From Candidatus Odyssella thessalonicensis L13 (GTDB lineage: Bacteria > Pseudomonadota > Alphaproteobacteria > Paracaedibacterales > Paracaedibacteraceae), in the NCBI RefSeq assembly GCF_000190415.1, contig NZ_AEWF01000010.1, forward strand, positions 1-64,000: DNA of 64,000 nt. Reading direction: 5' to 3'. The notes beneath the pieces were generated by a model. That model was not told the DNA's origin, did no database searches, and was given only the letters and a program-made list of their open reading frames with translations. Of this stretch, positions 47,234 to 57,183 are shown piece after piece; position 1 is the first letter of the stretch; each line of letters begins with the position of its first letter. A program made the position numbers and the translations under genes.

Positions 47234-48386
47234 TCTTTTTGTCACTTATAAATTTTTGACTAAAATTCTTTATAAAGATTGTTACGGCCTATAATTTATA
47301 TGGGAGCAATAATAAGTTTCTACTGCCTCCCAATCAAACAATTTTAATCCCTACAGAATTAGGAGTTAACCTACCGAGTTTGAAGGAGCTATTTTATCAG
47401 TATTTTAAAATTGTCCTCAGTTTTCTCAATAAGTTATATCAGTATGCCGTTTATAACTTGCAACTCCCTTGAAACTAATGACTATTAGTCCTATAACAGT
47501 AGCAGCTATTAACTTAATAGGTCTCCTATCTATATCCTTTAACCTAATCAATTTTTTTAATTTGTCTAGAAGCAAGATTAGCCTTAAAGGGGTCATCTGA
47601 ACTTGGTACTATTGCAGAAGTTTTATTCGCGCAGCATCTAAAAGATAAGGTGTATCCTAGCTGCCGCCCTCATTAGTCCTCTGCTAGTAAGTGAAAAATA
47701 ATTTATACATACTCTTATTCAGCTTGCCGCCTCCTATAAATCAGGAAAAGAGTTTAACTTTGATCCTGAAAGTAAAATAGAGGATTTATTAAGGAAAGAA
47801 CTGCATAACGCTAAACTGTTTTTTAGATATAAATACGCCTATTTAGGCGTAAATACACTGCTCTTGTTTTACAAGGAGTAAGATGCAGGAAAATCTTTCT
47901 CAAAAGTTCTTTGATGCCTTATTTCCCACAGAGCATGTTACCTTTATTATTGTTAAACTTCTGTTTCTTGTTCGATTTTCCCTTCTCTAGTATTAGTGTT
48001 TTAATCCGTATAAATAATGTCAGCCTGAGTTTATTAATAAATTTACTTTTGTAATGTATAAATATTGCTCAAAATTATTTTGTCTTTACGTTAAATATTA
48101 TCTGTTGAGATTAAGAGTCGAATTTTTATATGTTTTCTAAATTGTTTTAGTCGACAATTTCACTGGTATTGGGGGCAAGTAATATACCGGGGCCATTATT
48201 TAAGCTCAAGAATCTAATCCAGCTTCTAAGTATTTAATAAATGGTCACAAGAATATATATCTTAATGCAATATTATAACTATTTATATAAAAAGTGATCT
48301 TGTGCAACGGCATAGTAATGAGGTATACCTACTATAAATAAATGTTTTCTAATTGGTTTACGTATCAATTTAAGAGATAATTAAAT
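47234..48386. other. long gene-free stretch with gene fragments
   Basis: About 1150 bp. A frame of about 57 codons (47710-47880: SYKSGKEFNFDPESKIEDLL) without a start, and a 35-codon frame at 47883-47990 with AAGGAG before its ATG, are the only possible coding traces; neither has a recognised family. An inverted repeat TACGCCTA...TAGGCGTA lies at 47835-47852. The promoter of the kinase at 48387 should be at its end. Confidence 0.4.
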
Positions 48387-49619
48387 ATGAAAAACAGCAT
48401 CAATCTTAAAGTGCCTCTTGATGGTCACTTTCCTCAGGAAGGCGCCGTTTTAGCGCTCTTTGCTCCTTATACTTATGCCTTATCTCAATTAATGGCGGAG
48501 AAAGAAGGCAGCAGCAATGCTGAAGCTTACAGTAAAGAATATGTATTGTCTTTTATAGAAAAAGTGAAAGTTAATGTAGGATTCCTTAATATCGATGGAA
48601 CAGTCGAGGCTCTTAGCCCCTCCTTTGAAAGATCATTAAGGTTAACCTATGGGATAACGGACGTTGCTGGAAAAAATATTAGAGAACTAGTTTACGATTT
48701 TCCTCAAGAAATGGAAGCTGCTTTAGAAAAAAGTCTAGCGGGAAGTTCAGTCCGGATCTCAAAGGTCCTGGTACAGGTTAGTGCTTCCCAGGCTACATGG
48801 ATCACTTGGGAATCCTTTCCTTGGTTTGGAGCAGAAGGTAAGATTACAGGAATCTTCTTTTTTTGCAAAGATATTTCTAGGGAAATAGAGTTAGAGTTAG
48901 ATCTTTCAAGGTTATGTTCACGTACAGAATTATTGACAAGGTTTTCTCTAATTTTCTCTCATGATCTTATACAGCCTCTGCGTCAAATCTCCACTTATGT
49001 GTCCCTTCTGGAATTAGAATTAGAAGATACCCTAAAAGAGAAGCCTAGTGTTAATGATACTTTACATGCTTTAAACAGATGCATATCAAAGGCCAAAGAA
49101 ATTTGTGAAGGAATAGTCTTATATTGTAAGAATGGCGATCTTACAGTAAATAGAGAGCCAGTAACGTTAAGAGAAGTTATGGAAATGACAATTGAATTTT
49201 GTGCTGAGAGGCCAGAAATTGTCATAAAGAATTTTACACCTCAGGACTTAATTTTGGATGTAAATAAGGCTTGCATCTTGCAGCTTTTTCAGAATCTGCT
49301 AGATAATGCGATAAAGCATTCAACAAGTACGCCTATAGAGATCACTTTCTCAGGAAAATACTTAGTAGATGATTACTATGAATTTAGCCTTCATAATAAT
49401 GGATGGTGCGGCGCTACCTTGAAGCAGAATAATGTATTTAATGCCTTCTATTCAAATTATGCAGATGGAGCAGGTTTAGGTTTAATGATCTGTAGGAAGA
49501 TAGTAGAAGCATATGGCGGAAAAATCAATTTTATATCTACCCCCGAAGAAGGGACAAGAATCAACTTTTCCTTGCCAGTATTTAATGGAGCTAAATTACC
49601 GCCTGAGAAAACGGTATGA
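48387..49619 (+). CDS. PAS-domain sensor histidine kinase
   Basis: A protein of 410 residues without membrane helices. Residues about 40-165 form a PAS domain (VGFLNIDGTVEALSPSFERS, WESFPWFGAEGKITGIFF). The phosphoacceptor region is FSHDLIQPLRQIST, His192. The ATPase part has QNLLDNAIKHS and GAGLGLMICRKIVEAYGG, but the G1 box reads NNGWCG instead of D-x-G-x-G, so the Asp that contacts adenine is Asn. Related to the kinase at 6497. A single-domain response regulator follows 229 bp downstream on the same strand, so the two are the likely pair. Confidence 0.9.
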   Translation: MKNSINLKVPLDGHFPQEGAVLALFAPYTYALSQLMAEKEGSSNAEAYSKEYVLSFIEKVKVNVGFLNIDGTVEALSPSFERSLRLTYGITDVAGKNIRELVYDFPQEMEAALEKSLAGSSVRISKVLVQVSASQATWITWESFPWFGAEGKITGIFFFCKDISREIELELDLSRLCSRTELLTRFSLIFSHDLIQPLRQISTYVSLLELELEDTLKEKPSVNDTLHALNRCISKAKEICEGIVLYCKNGDLTVNREPVTLREVMEMTIEFCAERPEIVIKNFTPQDLILDVNKACILQLFQNLLDNAIKHSTSTPIEITFSGKYLVDDYYEFSLHNNGWCGATLKQNNVFNAFYSNYADGAGLGLMICRKIVEAYGGKINFISTPEEGTRINFSLPVFNGAKLPPEKTV

Positions 49620-49848
49620 GTTAGATTTTCTTTTTTTGCGGAACCATTTAATTTAGTAAATCTTCTCTCAAAAATTAACATTATACCCAAAATGTGTTGG
49701 ACTGCCGAAATTTATTTGAGAAAATAGGCATAGATAGAATGGAAAATTATTGACGTATTCAAAATATAATCTATTCTAGAAAATATGTATTTTATTCTCT
49801 TTTGAATATATGGAATCTTGGTTCTAAATTGGCCATAGGAGGTTTCTT

Positions 49849-50313
49849 ATGGAGTTGCTTTCAGATATACAGGTCATCTATGTCGAGGACGATGAGGTAG
49901 ATCGCCATATCTTCAAGCTAGTTTTAAATAAAATTTCAGTAAACTCTCATGTAAAGTTTCTTGAGAACGGTGAGGAGTTTCTAGACTTTTATTATAGGCG
50001 GAATTCTTATCGTAACAGAGAACCGTTCCAGGGGAAGGTTATCATTTTCTTAGACATTAATATGCCTCGTTTGAATGGCTTAGATGTATTAAAAAGGCTC
50101 TCCGAATCCCAAAGCAAAGTTTTAGAGGAATCATTTCCGCCTATTATTATGTTTTCGGCTTCTAAGAGGGAGGTGGATATATCTGAAAGCAGGCGTCTAG
50201 GAGCAACGGACTACGTGGTTAAGCCTTTTTCTTATCAAGAAATGCAATCCTCCTTGAAAGCTCTTTTTTGTAGATATTTGCAAAGCGGAAAACTGAAAGA
50301 AACATCTCTATAA
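49849..50313 (+). CDS. single-domain response regulator
   Basis: A protein of 154 residues consisting of one receiver: VIYVEDDEVDRHIF, IIFLDINMP with Asp69, IIMFSAS and YVVKPFS with the Lys. It is of the Rcp1/CheY-like type with an extended loop after the second helix. A strong AGGAGG lies seven bases before the ATG. It has no output domain, so it acts by binding a partner or passing the phosphate on. The kinase at 48387 is its probable donor, and the XRE-receiver at 42105 a possible relative in the same relay. Confidence 0.92.
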   Translation: MELLSDIQVIYVEDDEVDRHIFKLVLNKISVNSHVKFLENGEEFLDFYYRRNSYRNREPFQGKVIIFLDINMPRLNGLDVLKRLSESQSKVLEESFPPIIMFSASKREVDISESRRLGATDYVVKPFSYQEMQSSLKALFCRYLQSGKLKETSL

Positions 50314-51118
50314 ACTCCAACGCTAAGTAAGAATGATTAGTGTCGCCGTAGTAGAAAATACTTAGCTACAATAATTATAGAACATTACACTATTTTCCTC
50401 AGAGTTTAATGCAACCTAATACAGAAGTAAGAATTAAACTATTTTATTAACATAGCTTTTAGAAGATTCTAGCTAACTGTCCCAGGAGAGGAATCATCTG
50501 TGAACCGTAAATTTAATAGAGGTTAATAAGGAAAAGAGATTTAACCTATAAATTGCTTACCAGAGTAGGGTAAAAGGAATTCTTAGGTAGCTAAGGATAA
50601 AAGCCCCCCTCGCTCCCAGAACCATCTTAAACTGATCTCCACGCTCACCTTTAAGATAATTATTCTTCCTTTCTGTAAGAACAGTGTGCAGTTTTGAAGC
50701 ATGGCATTTTTTAGTACTTAATTGATACTTAGTAATAAACCCCCTAAGAATGATATGAAGTATTTATTTGGCTATGAGGGTATTTTAGTTTTATCCTCTA
50801 TCTCCAAGAGATACGGATATACCCCTTTTCTCCCTCACTTTTTAGTGGTGCGCCTATAATAGTTATCCTCATAGAGAATATTAAGAAAGAGAAGTTCAAT
50901 GGATGGTGCCTTACAAGAAAAGCAGTAAGAACAGATTCGAGGTCAATAAGATTGGGAAGATGGAATAAGCACTAAGAGACAACGCCTCCTTGCTTGGCTA
51001 CAATCGACTGAGAAAATACTGATCAGACCTAATAAGTAGAAAGCTCGAGCTTTGGCTGTTTGAATAGGTTTTAAACGTTTCCTCTATCTTTTATTAGTAA
51101 GAATTATAATATGGTAAT
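50314..51118. other. gene-free stretch
   Basis: About 800 bp, AT-rich, with no frame of interest and no recognised signal. Confidence 0.4.
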
Positions 51119-51142
51119 GCCTATCCTGATTTCAGGATAGGC
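51119..51142 (-). terminator. hairpin, probable terminator of the secreted-protein gene
   Basis: GCCTATCCTGA and TCAGGATAGGC form a perfect 11-pair inverted repeat with only two bases between. It lies 27 bp after the stop of the gene at 51169. There is no strong T run on the minus strand, so termination is likely but not certain. Confidence 0.55.
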
Positions 51143-51168
51143 TGTTCTAAAACAAATTTATGTCTGCT

Positions 51169-51522
51169 CTATTTTAAGTTTATGATTTCAGATTTGCAGG
51201 AGGTTCCCATTTTGTCATTAGTAAAAGTTACCCTATAATCTTTATCAATCTTAAGGTTGTCGCAGGTTCCTCCTGCTGTAAAAGGATTAGTATCTCCCTT
51301 TATAGAGAAGCTTAATTTTCCATTCATATGTTCACGGTCTACACGGAATGTAGAGTCACGGTTTTCTGAAACTTTCATTTTAATAACAGCATCAGAATCC
51401 TCATCAGCTGTTACTTTTATTTTAATTGGCTTCTGATTTTCATTTGTTACATGGATAATACTTGCGAAGGCAGGGGTGGCTAAAATTAATGAACCAATTA
51501 TGAAGGGTCTAATATTCAACAT
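51169..51522 (-). CDS. small secreted protein, paralogue of 46181-46750
   Basis: A protein of 117 residues from ATG 51522 with AGGAG eight bases upstream; an upstream start at 51573 would put 17 residues before the signal peptide and is less likely. Signal peptide residues 1-20 (FIIGSLILATPAFAS). The mature part: STFRVDREHMNGKLSFSIKG, TCDNL, DYRVTFTN and GTSCKSE match the longer protein at 46181. Small, beta-rich, with two cysteines. No function known; perhaps periplasmic. Confidence 0.75.
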   Translation of the reverse strand: MLNIRPFIIGSLILATPAFASIIHVTNENQKPIKIKVTADEDSDAVIKMKVSENRDSTFRVDREHMNGKLSFSIKGDTNPFTAGGTCDNLKIDKDYRVTFTNDKMGTSCKSEIINLK

Positions 51523-52803
51523 AGTTATTTCTCCTTTTATTGAATCAATACTCATTAAAGACTTATTATGCACCTAACCATACATACCTCTTATTTGAGG
51601 CTGCAATAGCTAGGACAAGCAAGCTTATTACCCTGGATAAAAGCTTATGGTGAGATACATAGGATTTTTTTACCCAATATCTATTCTTTAGAAGATACTT
51701 CCTTAATCAGATAGAATAAAAGGATAAAAATAACTTATAATTAACCCCAAAAATTAAATGTGCATATAAGAAATATCATTCTTTAACTTTATAAGGAGCA
51801 AATAAATCTTCTGAGAATATTTTAGGAGTTACTAAGAATTAGAAAGATAGGAGTAAGGGATGTGCTTATAGGGGGAAAGGACGTAAGAAATTAAGAAATA
51901 ATGAGCATCTATAATCATAAAAGAGATAGGAAATAGGCCTATTATATCTTTAAAACTTCCAGGAGTTTTCTAATTTAAAAAAACTAGCTTAAAAGAATAA
52001 TTTTCTACTCTAAGGGTAAGAGTTAGTTCTCCCCCTTAAATCGTAGAAGGAGAAGAATAAGGTATCATGGCTGTTTTTATAGCCTGCTTTTTTAGCTTTA
52101 AAGCTGTTCTACATTTTAAGAACCGTGATTTTTCAGAACTCTTCAAAAGTATCATCGAACCTACCTCCACTGCGTCTTAAAGATTAACCATATAAATAAC
52201 TTACTTTATAAGTTTATATTACTCCAATGTGAAAGGTGGTTGCAGTTTCTCCCATTGAAGGACAGTTTTAACTTTTATAAATAAGATATTAAAGAAATAT
52301 AAATTCTCTTATGATGACAATAGTATTTTTAAAGTAAGAAGTTTTATTTTATAAAACTTCTTACTTTAATAGTGATGGGGACAAATACCTTTTTATGGGC
52401 GACAGTGAGAATTAAAAAGGTTGTTTTGTATTCACTTCCTAATATCTATATTAAAAAATTTTTTCTTTGCCATAATAAACTGAACCCATACTTGGCTAGA
52501 TAATTTTAAAATATATGTCTTCTATCTTATGTCTCTTCCAGAAGATACTATTTTAGCCTCCACGGAAAATGAGGTACTTTTCTACTTAACAGCAACTTTT
52601 CAATAATTTAACCGTGCTCTTAAGCGTTAGTGGAGTTAAGATAATCTTCTGGAAACATATACTCCATTTTTGAGGAGGTTCTATTGATTATTGAAAATAC
52701 TTCTTATGAATTTAATACAGAAGAGGAACTTTCTAAATCAGTTTAAAGCAGGAAGAATTCTTTTAGATAAGACTGTTATCCGGTTTATGCAAAAAAGTAT
52801 TAA
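51523..52803. other. long gene-free stretch with a strong hairpin
   Basis: About 1280 bp without a gene. The one notable item is a perfect 16-pair inverted repeat (52331-52346 and 52352-52367: AAAGTAAGAAGTTTTA with its complement) around five bases. Nothing else is recognised; a 20-residue fragment near 52685 has no start. Confidence 0.5.
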
Positions 52804-54047
52804 TTAATAGGGAAACATTTTGGGCGGTAACGACGCATCATGAAGCATGGCTTTCATCTGATCTCCCACCGTTTTGACAAAGTAACGTTGTCGAATTTTT
52901 TCAGGTACTGCGGTAAACTTTTTATCTTTTATATTTTGAATTGTCTTAATTAAATTCTTTGCTATGGCATCTGAGTTATTAGGAGAAGCTACCATAAATC
53001 CCATCTCTTCTATTAACCTTTGAGAGGCCCCAGGTGGGGTGATACCCAAAATAGGCTTATTAGCGCCAATATAATCAATCAACTTACTAGGAAGGAAGGG
53101 ACTAATCTCTGCAGGGGCATCAATGATTAATAGTAAATCAGATGTTTGCATCAATGCTAAGGAGTCTAGATAAGAAATGGGGGGTAAGGTGAGTACAGTT
53201 TCTTCTAATCCGTAATGCCGAATTTTATTATTGACATCAGTTGTTGCGGCCCCTACAAACTCTATCTGAATATTTTGTAGTTGAGACTTTGGGAAATGCT
53301 GCAATGCTTTTAATAAACAGTCTGGTTGGCGAGCCCCATAAAAATTACCAATATATCGGATTTTAAAAAAGATCCTTCTTTCTTTTCCTTTTTTTGAGAG
53401 TGATATAAATTTTCATCAAATATATGGGGCAGATATAAGGCTTTCGAATGTATTTCTGAAGCATATTTTCTCATTACTAACTCAATGGTTTCTGGGGAAG
53501 TAAAGATGAGCCTGTCCGCATTCTTGAAAACAGCATTTTGATAACAAGTGTTAGCAAACTCTACCCAGCGGGTATAATCATTAAATAGGTTGTCAATCCA
53601 GGGGTCACTAAAATGTGCCAGCCATTTTAAGTGAGGATATTTCTCTTTAAGCTTTAATCCTGCAATATGAGTCGACATTGGCTGTCCAAAAGTGACAATA
53701 ATATCTGCAGCGGCTTCTTCGATAATTCTTTTTGTCTTACTATAAAGATCACGGTGCCAAAGATATTGAAAGTCGGGTAATACCGCTTTTTTTATTCTAT
53801 CCCCCTTGGATTTCTCTATAAAATTAGTCAAGAGGGACTTAGGAGCATAGTTCACATTGTCTAAGGGAGTAAATTTCAATAAAGATTGATCACCAGCCTT
53901 CTCGGGGTATGAAGTGATAACCCTTAAAGAAAAATGATGCCGCAGATACTGCACTAGATGGCTAATCTGAATGGAACGGGGACATTTTTGAGGTGGGTAA
54001 TAATAGGTTAAAAATAAAACCTTTATCTTTTCCATCTTTGCATCCAC
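52804..54047 (-). pseudogene. glycosyltransferase (GT4 type) broken by a one-base frameshift
   Basis: Two frames, 54047-53310 (245 codons) and 53304-52804 (166 codons), are the N- and C-terminal halves of one GT-B enzyme. The first has VLFLTYYYPPQKCPRSIQIS and LAHFSDPWIDN; the second has LLIIDAP, FLPSKLIDYIGANKPILGI, the usual sugar-nucleotide site. Between them the right sense, FKIRYIGNFYGARQPDCLL, is in the second frame and is reached only if one T is added in a T6 run (plus strand A run 53365-53370). It is either a recent mutation, a slippage-controlled switch, or a sequencing error. It would transfer a sugar in surface-polysaccharide synthesis. It overlaps asnB by 25 bases. Confidence 0.8.
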
Positions 54048-55870
54048 TTAGCCAGAATAATCAGATTCCATACTTTGTGATCAGCGTTTATTTGGCCTCT
54101 CTTAAGGTTATGCAGGAGGCGTAATAGCTCCTCTGTTTTAATATATGGCTTGAGAGAAGACCCTTCCAAGGTTTCCTTTGCGAACTCAAAAAGGTCTTCC
54201 TTAACCCATTTATAGGCGGGAACCGGAAATCCTTGTTTAGGACGCTTAATAATTTCTTGAGGAATTCTCTTTTCTGCAAAAGATCGCAATATGCGCTTTG
54301 TAGTAAAACCTTTGTAAAATGACCCTACTTTCCATTCTAGTGGTAACCTGGCAGCCCATTCTACTAATTTATGATCAAGAAAAGGTACCCGTAACTCTAG
54401 GGAGGTTGCCATACTCATTTTATCTGCTTTCATTAAAAGGTCTTCCACAAGCCACCCATGGCAATACGCAGATTGGAGCTGATCAATGGGTTCTGGTGAA
54501 ACATTACTATTATATAGCTCTCGCAGATAAGCTTTAGTGGATTTTCTAGCCGTATGAGTGCAAAGCTCTTTTTTTTCTTCCTCAGAGAATATATCAGTAA
54601 TATGAGTTGCTTGAGACTTTAAGAAATTTTGGTAACCAGAGACAGCTAAAGTTTTCATACTTTCGAAAGGAAGAAACTTCAGAACTGAGCTAGGCAGATA
54701 GCTCATGACTTCCAAATAGTGCAACTTCTGCGCAAGTTGATCTAAGTTATATCCAGCTAGAATCTCATCTGCCCCCTCACCAGAAAGCACCACTTTCACA
54801 TGCTCAGACGCTAATTTGGAAACATAATATAAAGGAATGGATGCCAGATCAGCAATAGGCTCATCCGAATACCACACAAATTCTTCTATAAAGTCGACAA
54901 ATTGTTCTTGAGAAATAATAATTTCATGATGAGTTGAACCGATATGTTCTGCTACCTTCTTAGCATAATTGAGCTCACTAAATTCTCCACCATCCTCAAA
55001 ACCAATTGAGAAAGTATGGAAATTTTTATGGCCAAGTTCAACAGCCGCAGCAGCCACACAGCTTGAATCAAGCCCTCCACTGAGGAGAATTCCAACAGGT
55101 ACATCCGAGGCCAATAATCGCTTTTCTACAGCTTCCAAGAACAGGTTTTCAAATTCTGCCTCATAATTTCTGGTCCGCTGGAGTCTTTCTGAACAAAAAT
55201 CCACAGACCAATATTTTTGAATTATAAAATTCTTATCCTTTAAATCATATACAAGATAATGTCCAGGTTCTAACTTATTGATGTTGCGCCAGATGGTTTC
55301 GGGCGCTGGAACATAACGTAATGTTAAATAATGCCAAATAGATTGATCATCAATCTCCGGTATCTGAGCTAGGGCCTCATGGATAGACTTAATCTCACTT
55401 CCGAAAACAAAGTTATCTGTGTGGTGGTAATAGTAAAGAGGTTTAACGCCTAAGCGATCGCGGACTAGATAAACTTTTTCAATACGGGGGTCATAGAGAC
55501 AGATAGCAAACATCCCTTCTAATTCTTGGATAGCCTCTATCCCTTTCCTCAAATAAAGGCGGAGAATGACCTCCGTATCTGAATGGGTATGAAATACTAT
55601 ACCCTCTTGTTCTAATGAAGCTCTCAAATGTCTAAAGTTATAAATCTCACCATTGAATACGATACCGACCCCTGATTTATCCCATATCGGTTGGTCGCCT
55701 CCGGTGAGATCAATTATACTTAGGCGTTGCATACCGAAGGCGAATCCATCACGTACCCAAAACCCATTAGAATCGGGGCCTCGATGCTCAATAACACGAA
55801 GCATTTTCTTGATCAAGGCTTCACCTGAAAGTTGATCAAAGTTCCCAATAATACCTGCTATGCCACACAT
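54023..55870 (-). CDS. asnB: asparagine synthase (glutamine-hydrolysing)
   Basis: A protein of 615 residues, normal for AsnB. The mature N-terminus is MCGIAGI with Cys2 as the glutaminase nucleophile, then HRGPDSNG and NGEIYNF. The synthetase half has VGILLSGGLDSSCVAAAA (the ATP pyrophosphatase loop, near residue 263), then VVLSGEGADEILAGY and SLELRVPFLDHK. It turns aspartate, glutamine and ATP into asparagine. In polysaccharide clusters such genes often amidate a uronic acid or amino sugar instead; its place here favours that. It overlaps the glycosyltransferase gene by 25 bases and is separated by three from the methyltransferase upstream. Confidence 0.93.
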   Translation of the reverse strand: MCGIAGIIGNFDQLSGEALIKKMLRVIEHRGPDSNGFWVRDGFAFGMQRLSIIDLTGGDQPIWDKSGVGIVFNGEIYNFRHLRASLEQEGIVFHTHSDTEVILRLYLRKGIEAIQELEGMFAICLYDPRIEKVYLVRDRLGVKPLYYYHHTDNFVFGSEIKSIHEALAQIPEIDDQSIWHYLTLRYVPAPETIWRNINKLEPGHYLVYDLKDKNFIIQKYWSVDFCSERLQRTRNYEAEFENLFLEAVEKRLLASDVPVGILLSGGLDSSCVAAAAVELGHKNFHTFSIGFEDGGEFSELNYAKKVAEHIGSTHHEIIISQEQFVDFIEEFVWYSDEPIADLASIPLYYVSKLASEHVKVVLSGEGADEILAGYNLDQLAQKLHYLEVMSYLPSSVLKFLPFESMKTLAVSGYQNFLKSQATHITDIFSEEEKKELCTHTARKSTKAYLRELYNSNVSPEPIDQLQSAYCHGWLVEDLLMKADKMSMATSLELRVPFLDHKLVEWAARLPLEWKVGSFYKGFTTKRILRSFAEKRIPQEIIKRPKQGFPVPAYKWVKEDLFEFAKETLEGSSLKPYIKTEELLRLLHNLKRGQINADHKVWNLIILAKWMQRWKR

Positions 55871-55873
55871 TAT

Positions 55874-56740
55874 TTAGACATCCTTTGTCCCATTGAACCA
55901 TAAGCTCCATCCCCAGCGGCGAGCCAGAGATTTAATAATAGGTTTAGGTATATAAGAACTTATACCTGGAAGCATGAGTCTTAAAACACAATCCAAATCT
56001 GTTCCTAAAACTTTAACGCTCGCATCTTGGCTAAATGGATATAGTAAATTAAGCCCTTCTTTCTGGGTTACTGGCCATGTATGAGGGTTTCCTTCTTCTC
56101 TATGTCCATCTCCATAACGGCTATTTAACTCTAAAGGAGATAAGAATTTTGCCTCTCGATGTAGAAAACCTTCCGTATAATCCGTCATATACCATTGATA
56201 GAGGCTCTCGCGACTATAAAGCATAATTCCGAAACCGCCTCCTGGCTTTAAGACGCGGAAAAGTTCCTTAATAGACAGCTCTAGATTAGGGGAATGATGT
56301 AAAACTCCCCAAGACCAAACATAATCGAATTGATTATCGTCAAAAGGTAGGTAATTAGCATCTTCTAATCTTATATCTGCTGTTAAGCCATGGAGCTCAA
56401 AGCGCTTTTTCGATTGCTCAATTGAGGTGGGATTTAGGTCAACCCCAGTACACTCAGCCCCATTTCTCGCCCAGTTCATTAACATTGTGCCCAGACCACA
56501 CCCGATTTCTAAAACTTTTTTCTCTCTATAGTGATCATAGGGAAAGAGCCGATCGAAAGGTTTTTTATCATGAAGAGGTTGGTTCCAACTATAGAACTCC
56601 TTGTCAATGCGGTCAAAGAATTCACGCGTTCCTATTTCAAATGTGCCATCTTTATAGCTTGCTTGACCGTGGGTCTCTCCATAAGTCATGGGGTTCTGCG
56701 CCCACCACTCCTGTATGTCTTTTTTTGAATGATCAGCCAT
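55874..56740 (-). CDS. SAM-dependent methyltransferase
   Basis: A protein of 288 residues with the class I motif VLEIGCGLGTM (76-86), then CTGVDLNPTSIEQ, YVWSWGVLHHSPNLE and LFRVLKPGGGFGIMLYS. The N-terminus (IQEWWAQNPMTYGETHGQ) is the form found in methyltransferases of O-antigen or exopolysaccharide clusters. The final 60 residues are an extra C-terminal part. Probably acts on a sugar or lipid intermediate. It shares one base with the gene upstream. Confidence 0.85.
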   Translation of the reverse strand: MADHSKKDIQEWWAQNPMTYGETHGQASYKDGTFEIGTREFFDRIDKEFYSWNQPLHDKKPFDRLFPYDHYREKKVLEIGCGLGTMLMNWARNGAECTGVDLNPTSIEQSKKRFELHGLTADIRLEDANYLPFDDNQFDYVWSWGVLHHSPNLELSIKELFRVLKPGGGFGIMLYSRESLYQWYMTDYTEGFLHREAKFLSPLELNSRYGDGHREEGNPHTWPVTQKEGLNLLYPFSQDASVKVLGTDLDCVLRLMLPGISSYIPKPIIKSLARRWGWSLWFNGTKDV

Positions 56741-57183
56741 TATAAACGCCCTCTTATTTTATCTTTAATCGTTAGAACAGTGCCATAAATTAGCAGGAAA
56801 GGAGCAAAAATTATCTCTGGCAGGAAAGTTATCTCCAAGAATCTTCTTACACGGAGCTGAATAAGTTCTTTTCCATCTAACTGAAAAAATCTTTTTCGGC
56901 CGTTTAATACTTTAACATTATTAAACCTTCTTCGCAGTGCGCGCTCTAAGGGGCTCCATCCTAAGCCAATTGCATCGGGATAAAGTAGTACCAGTTGCCC
57001 GTTCTCAGTTGACATAGTGGTATCAATTATTTGAGCGTCGGGAACCTTCTCCTGAAGGATATTTAGCATATATTCTCTCGAGCGAGGATTCGATCTAAGA
57101 CAGACAACATTGTATAGCTTGTAGGGCATCCACCAAGGCTTCTGCTTAAAGAAGGAGTCATCGAATATGGCGTAAGTTTTCAT
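56740..57183 (-). CDS. protein of unknown function in the polysaccharide operon
   Basis: A protein of 147 residues. NVVCLRSNPRSREYMLNILQ and VLLYPDAIGLGWSPLERALR suggest an alpha/beta fold; the last 30 residues (FLPEIIFAPFLLIYGTVLTI) are a membrane helix. It overlaps its neighbours by 1 and 26 bases, so it is part of the same operon. No family is recognised. Confidence 0.6.
   Translation of the reverse strand: MKTYAIFDDSFFKQKPWWMPYKLYNVVCLRSNPRSREYMLNILQEKVPDAQIIDTTMSTENGQLVLLYPDAIGLGWSPLERALRRRFNNVKVLNGRKRFFQLDGKELIQLRVRRFLEITFLPEIIFAPFLLIYGTVLTIKDKIRGRL

Noticed and set aside
47883..47990. 35-codon gene with a good AAGGAG
   Set aside because: Too short and without recognisable relatives; a ribosome-binding site alone is not enough.
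52804..54047. Two separate glycosyltransferase genes
   Set aside because: The halves make one GT-B enzyme and the missing link is readable in the second frame across a homopolymer run.
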